A model generated the notes under the pieces. It worked only from the letters and a program-made list of their open reading frames with translations, searched no databases and had not been told where the DNA came from. A stretch of DNA of 64,000 bases. Source: Viola odorata (taxonomy: Eukaryota; Streptophyta; Magnoliopsida; Malpighiales; Violaceae). Made by a program: the position numbers and the translations under genes. Positions 1 to 9,645 of the stretch are shown piece after piece; within the stretch, counting starts at the first letter, position 1, and every line of letters starts with the position of its first letter. The DNA lies in contig OY829545.1 in the NCBI GenBank assembly GCA_963691705.1, forward strand, positions 39,667,475 to 39,731,474, given 5' to 3'.

Positions 1-1287
1 GATCCATCATTTCCACGGTGTGTTCATCATTTTTAGCTGAAGTGTATTTGCTGCTGAAGTTATTGGAGCCTCTCCTATGGTGGCCTTGAGAGCCATGCGG
101 ACTTGATTGTTCTCTTGCTAAGTGACAAATTGCTTGCTCCAACCCTAGTGGGCCACATCACCTTGATTGTGAGCCTAGTATTTGCCTCTTTTGTGAGCCA
201 AGTATTTTCAGCTTGCTCTCCACCCTAGGCCGGCCCTAAAATAGCTTCCTTACACTTGTGTGCTTGTCATACACCTCCACCTCACATGACACTTCACTTG
301 CTTGGTCATCCACACAATTAGTGACACATCATCTTCACTTGCCACATCACATTTTTTGCTCGTAGTGAAAATTTTCAAAAGCACAAACTACTTGTCTTTC
401 ACTTCTTTTTCTTTTAAAAACAAATACTTGTCATTCAAGTGCGTCTTCTTCACCCTTTGCAATCAAAAAACAGAACTTAAGAGAAGGGAACTAAAACATT
501 TGATCAAAAAAAAAAGAAGAGAAAAGAAAAGAAAAAGTGATCAAGTTCCCCACTTCTCCAAAAAAAAAAAAAAAAAAAGAAGAGAGAAGATAAGCAAAGG
601 AGTCACAAGCAAGAAGCTACTTGTGTATGCACATTGAAGTGAACTACATTTCTTTTGAAGTGTCCTTGTGGACGAACACAAGTTTTGAATTTATTTTGTG
701 CTTCCTTCGTCGGATTGCCATTTCTAGTTTTTCTACCTTCGCATTTTTACTGTTTGAGAGAGTATTTGAGCACGAAAAATTCTTAAATTTGGACAACGTA
801 AACATCAATCTGAGTGGAACAACTCTTATGTTTAAGACTTCTCCTAATTCTGTGCCATTCACATACTTCTCTCCAACTCAAAATCAGTGTTTTCACTCTA
901 AATTTAAGTTTTGAGTTTTTCCCCCATTTCAATTTCTGAAAATATTTTGAGCTAGCCTTTCCTTAAGTGTCTTGAGTTTTTGTGCCTTGTTTCCCACACC
1001 ATTTCGACTCTAGGTCGTGAAGTTCAACGCATCAATCCCTTGAACTTTATTTCGGCCTTCTCCACCTTTCTTCCTATGCTAGTTTTCATTGCTTTCCTTG
1101 TGCTGTCTTGTGTCTTAGAGTTCGTGCTAAGTTGCATTACTTGGTTTTGCTTGGAGATACGAGTGGGTGAGTTAGTGAGAGCATTAGAGAGTTTGTGTGA
1201 TACACGAGCGCCCAAACACGTGAGGGAGCGACTAACCCCTTATTTATTTGTGCATTGTGTATGTGTCTTTTTGTAGGTACCTTACTT
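1..1287 (+). other. A1 untranslated leader
   Basis: This stretch aligns by eye with 15700-17336 in A2 and with the reverse strand of 31574-33163 in A3, so it is family leader rather than host DNA. It holds A-rich and GA-rich runs near 508-600. A plant-like intron may end just before gag: a donor-like GTGAGTTAG at 1167 and an acceptor-like TTTTTGTAG ending at 1276. Short open frames here are not supported as genes because they are not kept between copies. Confidence 0.75.
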
Positions 1288-2350
1288 ATGGCTACTGATC
1301 GCCACAATGGGAAGGAGGGGTCCGACGAGTCCTCCACCCTCAATCCGGCCATCGCCACCCTCACGGTGCAAATGGCTGCCTTGCAACGCCAATGGGATTC
1401 CCAAGCGCTCACCAACAAGGCCATCTTGGAGCATCTTGCCTCTTTGACCCCAAACCACAACCTACTCAAACAACCCATGCCCCTACCATTGAACCTCAGC
1501 CCACGCCCCTACCTACTCAAACAACCACCCATTTTCACCAAGGAACCGGACCAAATGACCCATGCAACGCCAATTTGTACGCTGAACCTCCAATCTTTGA
1601 CAATGTGGAAGGTGTAAGGGCTCATTCAGACCATAGTGATGAGGATGAGCAGCTGGTTCGCCCCCCTCGCCAAAGCCCTCCTATAGGTCACAATGAAGGT
1701 CATAGCCGCTCCTTTCCCCCTTTCAAAAGCCACGACCCTCGCAACAGTACACGCCACGCCCCCCCGCATTATGAGCATGCTCATGGAGCACAGCGTTTTG
1801 AGTATGAGGAGGGCTATGAGCAAGTTGGCCGTAGGCTACACGAGGAGAGAGTGGATAGCAACCTCTCGAGCATTAAGTTATCCATGCCTATCTTTGAAGG
1901 CAAGGATGACCCCGACACCTACTATGATTGGGAAAGTAAGGTAGAGAGGGTCTTTGGCTGCTATAACTATTCCGAGCACAAGAAGGTGCTTGCCATTGTG
2001 GAATTCACCGGAATGGCCATCCATTGGTGGGATAGGCTTGTAGTGAATAGGCAACTTGAGAGGCTGCCCCCGCTGGAGACTTGGGAGGAGTTGAAATATG
2101 ATATGAGGCTTCGGTTTCTACCTTCCTACTATCTACGTGATCTCCACCAAAAACTTCAAAGGTTAACACAAGGACCCCGTGGTGTAAGTGACTTTTACCA
2201 CGAAATGCTCACTTGTTTGATGCGTGCGGATGTGTACGAGAGTGATGAGGCAACCATGGTTCAATTTTTAGGAGGGCTGAATAAAGACATCTCCTATCAA
2301 TTGGACTTCCACGCCAATGACACATTGGAGGGATGCTCCACCTCGCCCTC
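1288..2350 (+). pseudogene. A1 gag (Ty3/gypsy capsid), frameshifted
   Basis: The start ATG at 1288 is the one shared with A2 (17337) and A3 (31573, minus). The N-terminus carries the family signature SSTLNPA followed by TLTVQMAALQR. A frameshift between about 1450 and 1500 moves the reading to another frame. That frame then shows the retrotransposon gag core: HWWDRLV near 2024, TWEELKYDMRLRF near 2080, and YHEMLTCLMRAD followed by LGGLNKDISYQLDF up to about 2310. A second frameshift near 2330 leads into the zinc-knuckle frame. The product would be the capsid that packages element RNA in a cytoplasmic particle. Confidence 0.85.
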
Positions 2351-3060
2351 AAAATCGAACGCCTAGTCAGTGCCAAGCCCAAACCCTCTTTCACCCCTTC
2401 CACCTAGCACCCCCTAGAAGCAACCAAGACTCCATACTACTGACCAAGTCAAACACTTACCAAAACAGCGCCCCTCCCACCGCATTGGCTCCCAAACACA
2501 CACCAAACACCGAACCTACCACTAGAACCCCTTCGAGGAACATCACGTGTTTTAAATGTGGGGGGAAAGGCGATATGAGGGCGGAATGCCCTAATAGGAG
2601 GATTATGATCATGCGTGATAGTGAGGAAATAGAGAGTGATGATGAGGAGGCCGATAATAGCCAAGGGCTGATTCCCACGGGTAGTAGTATGACGGAGGAA
2701 GATGATGAGGAGGGGTACGCTCGTGTCGAGGTCCCCAAGTGTTTAGTAGTTAGGCGCACGCTTTCCATCCACGCCAAGGTCCAAGCGGCTGCCCTTGAAC
2801 AAAGGGATAATCTTTTTCTCACACGGGGCCTAGCAAATGGCTTAGTCATTTCAATCCTCGTGGACAATGGAAGTTGTGCGGATGTGGCTAGTGAGCTCCT
2901 TGTCCACTCCTTGGGGTTGTCCACAACTTCACACCCTTACCCCTATGACCTAAATTGGCTAAATGATGGCAGCGCCATCAATGTGTCTAGAGACAAGTGT
3001 CCATTACCTTCTCTATTGGCACTTATGAGGATGAACGCTTTTTTGATGTTGCACCCATGA
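2317..3060 (+). pseudogene. A1 zinc knuckle and aspartic protease, frameshifted at both ends
   Basis: A CCHC-type knuckle lies near 2549-2590. It reads CFKCGGKGDMRAEC, so the usual histidine is replaced by aspartate and the knuckle is probably non-functional. An acidic stretch follows, then the retropepsin domain with ILVDNGSCADVASELLVHSL near 2848-2925. The active-site triplet is DNG, as in D and F of this window, where DTG, DSG or DGG is more usual. A frameshift near 2995 moves the rest of the protease (YEDERFFDV, HLLLGCPWQFDRR) to the next frame. The first aspartate would be the catalytic residue. Confidence 0.8.
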
Positions 3061-4229
3061 ACTCCAGCCACCTCCTTCTTGGGTGCCCGTGGCAATTTGA
3101 TAGACGGGCTGTCCACGACGGTTTCCTCAACACATACAAGTTGACACACCGGGATAGCAAGTTCCTCATTCCCCCTTTGCCTCCATCACAAGTCCTTGAG
3201 GACCAAGCCAAGTTGGCCAAGGCATGTGCGGCCTTTACTCTACCTACGATTTTGGATAATTTGAGTGAGTGGTGTGGAGAGAAGAAAGTAAGGAGTGTGA
3301 GTGTGGAACAAAACAGCCATGAAAAAGTTAAGCATGTGCCGAGTGGAGTGAAAAACGTGAGTACGGTGAGTGAGGAAAAGAATGGGCATGAAAAAAGTGA
3401 GCATGCGCCGAGTGAAGAAAATTCAGTGAGTGGGAAACTCAACAGTGAAAATAGTGAGCCGGGGACAAAGAGAAAAATATTCTTATGTGCCATGAAGAAT
3501 GCGGTGAGAAAGGCAACAATGATACCTAACCCGTGCCATTTGGCCGAGGTTAAGGACCCTTTCCTTGACTTTACTCACGCTAACACCTTTTCCTCTAGGC
3601 TGGTTTCATCTCTTTTTCTAGCTCCCAAGCAGCTGCCAAGGCGTCTTCACACACCTCGAACCAGCCAAGGGCACTCGCTCCACCTTTGGAAGACTACCGC
3701 ATCCATTTTCGCACCCACGGCCTCCGTTTCTTCACCCCTTTTGATTTCACCTTATGCTGACCCGTTTCTTGATTTCTCTCTCCCTAACAACTCTTACTCT
3801 AGCATGGTGTCTTCTCTTTTGATAGGTCCGAAGAGGCTGCCAAGGCGTCTTCGCGCCCTTCACATCAGCCAAGGATATGCGGTCTACCTAAGGGAGTCCA
3901 CCGTTTCCATTCCACCACCACCGGACCCCCTTTCTTCCCATCTTTTGAGGACACCTTGTGATTTCCCCCCATTTGATGACCATATTGCTGATAGTAGTCT
4001 CTCTTTTGCAGGTGCTTTAGGAGACAATCATCACGGGGACTCACTCCACCCATGGAAGACTACCGCTTCCATTTTTCCACCCACGGCCTCCTTGTCTTCA
4101 CCTCTTGTGATTTCACCTTGTGTTGACCCCCCACTCGATTGCTATAGTGCTGATCCTAGTATACCTTTTGCAGGTACTTTAGGAGACAATCATCAAGGGA
4201 TGGAATGGACAGATTCGAGGACGAATTGA
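2997..4229 (+). pseudogene. A1 protease end, HEK-motif linker and C-terminal repeat region
   Basis: This 410-codon open stretch begins inside the protease and stops just before the polypurine tract. After HLLLGCPWQFDRR comes a charged linker with two HEK motifs, SHEKVKHV near 3314 and GHEKSEHA near 3384. From about 3550 there is a proline/serine-rich region made of repeated blocks: a block containing PKxLPRRL twice (near 3625 and 3830), a WKTTASI block twice (near 3688 and 4050), and an SFAGxLGDNH block twice (near 4000 and 4160). It ends in DSRTN. I recognise no known domain. The position is where reverse transcriptase would be in an autonomous element, and A2 and A3 have the same region. 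Confidence 0.7.
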
Positions 4230-4232
4230 CAT

Positions 4233-4246
4233 GAAGAGGGAGGATA
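4233..4246 (+). other. A1 polypurine tract
   Basis: The purine run GAAGAGGGAGGA lies two bases before the 3' LTR start TGATAC. This is the standard position for the plus-strand DNA primer. The same tract precedes the 3' LTRs of A2, A3, C and D, where it is translated as part of a conserved EGGxDT ending. Confidence 0.85.
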
Positions 4247-5016
4247 TGATACGAGCTCAAGGACCAAGGCTCGTATACGGACCAAGGTCGTCTTATTGAG
4301 GACTTTAAGAGCCGAAGAGGTCAACACAGCAGCCCGAGACCATTGGGTGACTTGTGTCCGCACCGAGAACGGGAAGACCGATCTAGCCATGAAGTCTCCC
4401 TCGCCAAACCCTAGCAACCCGTGAGGTTTCCCGCACCCGCGCTCTAGCTTCCCATGAGAAGCCTCGGCAGCCTTGTGGCCGAGCGCTCACCCTTGAAGCC
4501 CAAGCGCTAGGATGCCAAACCCATCCACTTCAAGCCCGCGGTCTACCACTTAAGTGAAGGGTAGTGTAGGTTTTTCCATATAATTATTCCCAAGGTATAA
4601 ATAGAAGGACTTAGCCTCTTTTATACCTTGTCTTTGATTTTAAGTGAGTTTATCTCCATCTAAGACCAAGTAGTTGGCTTTACCTTAGGGATTTTAAATT
4701 CAGTCTACTTTCAAGCAATTAACACCTTTCGGCTTGATCATTGTTGATCAATTAAGGGAAGGTTTCGATTGTTGATCCTTGTAAACATTTGCGAGCAAGT
4801 TAATCTATTGCTTTCCATAAATCCTATCCGACTTCATCCATCTAATTGCCGCTGCCTTAAACACTCCCTTACATCCAAATATTCCTCACACATCTATCCA
4901 AATCGAGTTCATCATCTTCATCCGTTCAAGAGTCATCATCCTCTCCAAGAAGACTAGATCTAAAGAAGATTCACTATTCGGCCTCAATCCATTCAACGGA
5001 GGGTCAAATGTTATCA
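4247..5016 (+). repeat. A1 3' LTR (770 bp)
   Basis: It begins TGATACGAGC and ends GTTATCA, giving TGATA/TATCA inverted ends. It aligns with the 704-bp LTRs of A2 and the 713-bp LTRs of A3. The downstream neighbour at 5017 is in frame with a reverse transcriptase of another element, so the right boundary is sharp. Confidence 0.88.
4591..4630 (+). promoter_or_regulatory. LTR core promoter with inverted TATA boxes (A1)
   Basis: TATAAATAG at 4596 is a good plant TATA box on the sense strand. It is the left arm of a perfect 11-bp inverted repeat, CAAGGTATAAA (4591-4601) and TTTATACCTTG (4620-4630), with an 18-base spacer. The right arm is a second TATA box on the opposite strand. In A2 the arms are CAAGCTATAAA and TTTATAGCTTG, so both sides changed together. 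Confidence 0.75.
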
Positions 5017-5670
5017 GGAACCTTTTGCTATAAAGTGATGCCCTTCGGGTTAAAAAATACGGGTGCCACATACCAACGGGCCGCTGTCACCCTTTTCCAT
5101 GACATGATGCATAAAGAGGTTGAAACTTACATCGACAACATGATCGCTAAACCTCACGGAGAAAAAGATCATATAACCGTCCTAAGAAAAGTCTTTGAAA
5201 GATCGCGGCAATTTCAACTACGTTTGAATCCCTCCAAGTGCACCTTCGGAGTGACATCCAGAAAATTACTAGGGTTCATCGTCAGCAGCCGAGGCATAGA
5301 GGTAGACCCTAACAAGGTGAAAGCTATCCGAGAGTTACCTTCCCCCAAGACTGAAAGAGAGGTGCGGAGCTTCCTCGGGCGCATCAACTATATCGCCCGT
5401 TTTATTAGTCAATTGACACTCACCTGCGAGCCAATGCTCAAAATGTTAAGGAAGAATGGAGAGGCCAAATGGGATAAAGATTGTCAAAAAGCCTTCGAAA
5501 AGATCAAGACATATCTACAAAGTCCACCAGTGTTGGTCCCTCCAACTCCAGGGTGCCCTTTACTAATTTACTTGACGATCACGGCTAGCACCATGGGATG
5601 TGTCTTAGGGCAACACGATGAAACCGGAAGACGCCAGCAAGCCATCTATTACTTGAGCAAAAGTTTAACG
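5017..5670 (+). pseudogene. E reverse transcriptase, C-terminal half
   Basis: The frame opens directly after the A1 LTR with GTFCYKVMPFGLKNTGATYQ, the palm motif before the catalytic loop. The loop that normally reads YxDD appears as YIDNM near 5131, so the second catalytic aspartate is asparagine. Thumb and connection follow, with LNPSKCTFGV near 5227 and FLGRINYIARF near 5371, then the start of RNase H with YYLSKSLT near 5648. A single-base loss near 5669 breaks the frame. The N-terminal half of the domain lies left of A1. Confidence 0.85.
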
Positions 5671-6400
5671 AGTGTGATATGCGCTATTCCGCGTTGGAAC
5701 AAACTTGTTGCGCCTTAGCTTGGAGCGCCCAAAGGCTCAGACAATATATGTTATCTACACAACGTGGCTAATTTCTCGCATGGACCCTTTGAAGTACATC
5801 TTTGAAAAGCCCTACTTATCAAACCGAATTTGTCGATGGCAAGTTTTGTTGGCCGAATACGAAATCATGTACGTAACGCGAAAAGAGGTCAAGGCAAGCG
5901 CTCTCGCCTATCACCTAGTTGAGCTCGCCATGGGGGAATACGAGCCCATCAAGTTTGACTTCCCCGATAAAGATATCATGGAAATTGAGGATGAAGTCGC
6001 GGAAGACTTAGTAGGGGATGATTGGTGGACTATGTTCTTCAATGGCGCGGTGAACCTCTCAGGAAAGGGAGTAGGCGCCGTGGTCATAGCCCCGGATGGC
6101 CACCAATTCCCTGTAGCTTGCAAGCTTAATTTTTGATGTACCAACAATGTCGCCGAGTACAAGGCATGTGTTAGTGGCTTAATGGCAGCGATTGACCTAA
6201 AAGTGAAGAAGTTAAAAATCTTCGGGGACTCGACCCTCGTCATCTATTAAGCTGAAGATTTATGGCAAACTCGAGACTCCAAGCTAATCCCTTATCAAAG
6301 GTTACTCACCCAACTCATGGGAAAATTCGAGGAAACCAAATTTGATCGAGTTAATCGGGACAAAAATCATTTCGCATACGCATTGTGGCCTCAATGTTCA
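5671..6400 (+). pseudogene. E RNase H plus additional archaeal-type RNase H
   Basis: The end of the ordinary RNase H (CRWQVLLAEYEI near 5840) is followed by a tether and a second RNase H beginning WWTMFFNGAVN near 6023 and continuing GKGVGAVVIAPDG. After an in-frame TGA at 6136 the fold goes on with NNVAEYKAC near 6146 and IFGDSTLVI near 6220. In this family the first motif is normally FDG, so the first catalytic aspartate is asparagine here. This extra RNase H is characteristic of the Tat/Ogre lineage. Another stop lies near 6248. The domain removes RNA from the RNA:DNA hybrid. Confidence 0.8.
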
Positions 6401-7553
6401 AGTTAGAATGCGGAGTAATGCTTCAACCATTAAGGATAGAAGTAAGGGAAATGCCGGCATGCTGCGCTACGTTGGAAGATGAACCCGATGGGAAACCTTG
6501 GTTCTATGACTTAGTTCAATTTATCAATAATCGAGAATATCCATTGGGGACAAGCCAAGGCGCTAAGAAAACCCTTCAACGTTTAGCCTTGGGTTTTAAA
6601 CTCGATGGCGAGATCTTGTATAAGAGAAGGACGGATGGAGCCTCACTTCGTTGAGTAACCACTCCCAAAGCCAAAAAGATCATGATCGAAATCCATGAGG
6701 GGGTTTGCTCCACGCATGCTAGTGGGCACATGATGGCAAGACAAATAATGAGGCGGGGATATTTTTGGCTCACCGTTGAACGAGACTGCATCGACTATTT
6801 TCGAAAGTGCCACAAATGCCAAATCTATGGGGACCACCTCCACGTCCCTCCGGCCCCTCTTTTTAGAATGACGTCGCCTTGGCCCTTCGCAATGTGGGGA
6901 ATTGACATCATCGGCCAAATTCATCCAAAAGCCTCTAATGGCCATCATTTCATCCTCGTAGCAATTGACTACTTCACCAAGGGGGTGGAAGCAGCCTATT
7001 ACTCAAGCATCAGCCAAAAGACCACCACGTGGTTTATCGAGAAGAACATCATTTGCCGCTATGGAGTCCCCAAAACAATCATTACGGAAAGATTATCAAC
7101 GATCTTTGCCGACAATGGAAGATAAAACACCACAACTCCTCACCTTACCGCCCAAAGATGAATGGTGCGGTTGAAGCCGTAAATAAAAATCTAAAGAAAA
7201 TCATTCAAAAAGTAGTGGTCACCCACCGAGATTGGCACGACATGCTTCCTTTCGCTCTACACGCTTATCGGATAACAATTCGCACTTCCACGAGAGCGAC
7301 CCCTTACTCTTTAGTCTACGGCATGGAAGCAGTGATACCACTCGAGATAGAAATTCCCTCCCTCAGAGTCTTGGCCGAATTAGAGGTGAAAGAATCAGAT
7401 TGGCCAAGAGTGAGGTATAAGCAATTGAATCTCTTCTTGGAGAAACGCTTGGCCACAATGTGCCATGCACAATTATATCAACAAAGGACGGCTAATGCCT
7501 ATATAACAAGAAAGTACTACCTCACGCGTTCAAAATCGGGGACTTGGTGTTGA
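6385..7553 (+). pseudogene. E integrase, zinc-binding and catalytic core
   Basis: The H-H-C-C zinc finger is visible: HASGH near 6714 and CHKCQ near 6811. The catalytic core follows, with WGIDIIGQIH near 6895 and AIDYFTKGVEAA near 6960. A frame change near 7080-7110 disturbs the second aspartate region. The third motif, NGAVEAVNKNLKK near 7160, supplies the glutamate. The domain continues through THRDWHDMLPFALHAYR and ATPYSLVYGMEAV. A stop lies at 6652 between finger and linker. The product would insert element DNA into the chromosome. Confidence 0.85.
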
Positions 7554-7726
7554 AGAAAATCCTCCCTCATCAAGAGGAGAGTCAAGAGAAGTGGGCCCTA
7601 AGGTATGAAGGCCAGTATATAGTCAAGAGTGTGTTCTCGGGTGGTGCTTTGTTGCTCACCAAAATGGATAGAGATGATCTCCCAAGACCAGTGAACGCGG
7701 ATGCCATTAAGATGTATTTTGTATAG
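7544..7726 (+). pseudogene. E integrase C-terminal end
   Basis: This short frame holds the SH3-like C-terminal segment typical of Ty3 integrases. It reads VLKKILPHQEESQEKW and then LRYEGQYIVKSVFSGGALLL, and ends MYFV before a TAG at 7726. The same segment occurs again at 42600-42728 on the other side of D, with a few substitutions. The untranslated tail 7727-7849 is also repeated there (42729-42850). Confidence 0.8.
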
Positions 7727-7849
7727 GACTCTGTAGTTCGTATTTCACCGATTCAAGAGACATAGTGTTCTTCTCGACCACGCCACTTAATGCTTATCTT
7801 AAATCAATAAAACAAGAACCTTTTCATAAAACTTGCGTGTCAAATCTTT

Positions 7850-8590
7850 GGAGAAGGAGACTGAATTTGATGAAGGCGCCGGATCTAGTCCTCTTGTGAG
7901 AGATTGGCAGCTTGTTCGGATGTGCGGATGAAGGTATTTTTAGGTGTTTCAATGGAGTTTTTGATGCAGCGGAATAATGGAGTGATGAGTAGAGATGTAT
8001 TGAAGGCGTACATGTATTTAACTTGCAAATAGAGAAGACCCTCTTTGAAACAAGGCAAAGCAACCCTTCTATGGAACTAACTAGAGTGAGCAACCCGGCT
8101 GGTTTGAACAAGAAGAGAGTAGTTGCTGATTCTAGGAACCCTAATATTAATCCTAACTTAATCCTAAATTAACTTAAACTAATTGGCCTTAGAAAGATTC
8201 ACTCAAAACAAAGACCAGCTATAAAATAGGCTATGTCCTTCTATTTATAGTGAATAATTATTACATCAAGACACCTAAATTACCCTTAGACAAAAGGGGG
8301 AAGGCGCCGAGCTTGGAAGATGGGCCTTGTGGCCGGCCTCTTGGTGAGCGCAAGGCTTGGAGGCAAGGCCTTGCGTGTGCTACTCTTGGGCCGCATGCTC
8401 CTTGCTTGGCCTTGAGCGCGCCTTGGTGTTTGGCCAAGGCCGAGGCCTTTCTTCAAGGAGGACGCAGGCTAGATGGGTGGCACGGGCTAGCCGGAGGCTG
8501 TCATGGTTTGCTAGGGTTGGCGCAGCGATGTTCATGGTATGCGCGACCAACTCATGAACCCGTGTTCCTAGGGCATCCGTGCTCGTATCA
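7850..8590 (-). repeat. D 3' LTR (left copy, truncated)
   Basis: It matches 41821-42595 and ends, in plus-strand reading, with GCTCGTATCA at 8590. The first 24 bases of the right copy (TGATAAGG...) are missing; the junction with E falls in CTTT/GGAGAAGG at 7849/7850. It also lacks about 34 bp present in the right copy near 42050-42085. GC-rich open frames near 8250-8680 are inside the LTR and are not treated as genes. Confidence 0.8.
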
Positions 8591-9645
8591 TCTCCTCCCC
8601 CTTCAAGGAGATTCGTCCTCGAATCTGGAGGTGAGAACATCACGAACGCTGCAAGACGAATATTGGGCAGCCACTTGAAAATCCAAAACAGCAATTGGAC
8701 CAATGGTGCGCGATGGATTTTAACCACCGAAGATGCGATGTACCTGTTACCTACACAAGCGCATAGAAACAAGTAACAAGTGTACGAGTCTATGGGGGTA
8801 ATCATTGAAAACCCATACTCATGCCTAATAACAAGGAGTCCAGCAAAAGGACATTCGATGCGAGAGGAATTTAGAGCATAAATTGAGCCAAAAGATGAAG
8901 GTATGTGCGAATGTGATTGTTCCTTATGGGAAAAGGGGTCATGATACGATGTAGCACAAACAAAACGAACGTGTAACATTTGATCCAAGGCAAGCGTGAG
9001 GTCAAGAAGGTTACAAGAAAAAGGGATAGAAAGTGTAAACCTTAGTGAAGAGGCGCATGGCAAGGCCTTGATTAACACCTTCGTAGGGTCATCCGCTGAA
9101 GCTAGCACAAAATCAAATGTAACACTAGAAGGATAGGGGTTAGTGTTAGTGAAATCCAAGTAAGGATCCTTAAACCGATCCAAAGGACACGGGTTAAGGA
9201 GAGGATCCGCTAAACTCTCCACACTCCTCACGGCACATAAGCTCACTTTTTTGGGTGCCATTCGCTCACTGTTTTCACTCTCAAGCTCACTAACTTGCGT
9301 GCTATTTTCAAGGCATGTTTTCCCACTCGGTACAAGCTCACTGTTTTCATGTACGCTATTTTTCTCAATCTCCCCACTTACTTTCTTCACTCCACTCATC
9401 CCATGCTGAATTTTAAGTGTGGAAGGAAGCGCCAAGGTGGCACACGCCTTGGAGAGTTTGATTTGGTCTTTGGATACTTTAGAAGGGGGCAAGGGCTGAA
9501 TAAGAAACTTTCGGCCCAAGTGTTGGAATTTGTATGTGTTGTGGAAACCATCGTGGACAACCCTCTTGTCAAATTGCCACGGTCTACCTAGAAGCAAATG
9601 ACCAAAATGCATTGCTGCCACATCACAAGTTCGCTGATCCACCAC
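8591..9645 (-). pseudogene. D protease end, linker and C-terminal region
   Basis: The minus-strand frame starts in the protease tail with HLLLGRPWQFDKR and continues through a linker holding VHENSE, a weak version of the HEK motif. It then passes a hydrophobic stretch near 8660-8900 (YTCYLFLCACVGN) and ends PPDSRTNLLEGGGDDT over the polypurine tract. The frame stays open into the LTR to about 8380. The middle differs from the A family and lacks its repeated blocks. I do not recognise a known domain beyond the protease. Confidence 0.65.

Larger units (their letters stand above)
1..5016 (+). mobile_element. Element A1: non-autonomous Ty3/gypsy gag-protease retrotransposon, 5' end outside window
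   Basis: The order is untranslated leader, gag, zinc knuckle, aspartic protease, linker, C-terminal repeat region, polypurine tract and 3' LTR. The same order occurs in A2 and A3 further along the window. There is no reverse transcriptase, RNase H or integrase between protease and LTR. The 5' LTR lies upstream of base 1, so its target site duplication cannot be checked. The 3' LTR ends at 5016 directly against the reverse transcriptase of element E, so A1 inserted into E. The gag-protease frame carries three frameshifts, so this copy is dead. Confidence 0.85.

Noticed and set aside
302..914. Short lysine-rich and serine-rich frames near the left end
   Set aside because: They come from A-rich leader sequence, and the matching A2 and A3 leaders do not keep them.
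8250..8678. GC-rich 142-codon plus-strand frame
   Set aside because: It is entirely within D's LTR on the antisense strand and is broken in the other LTR (42291-42623).
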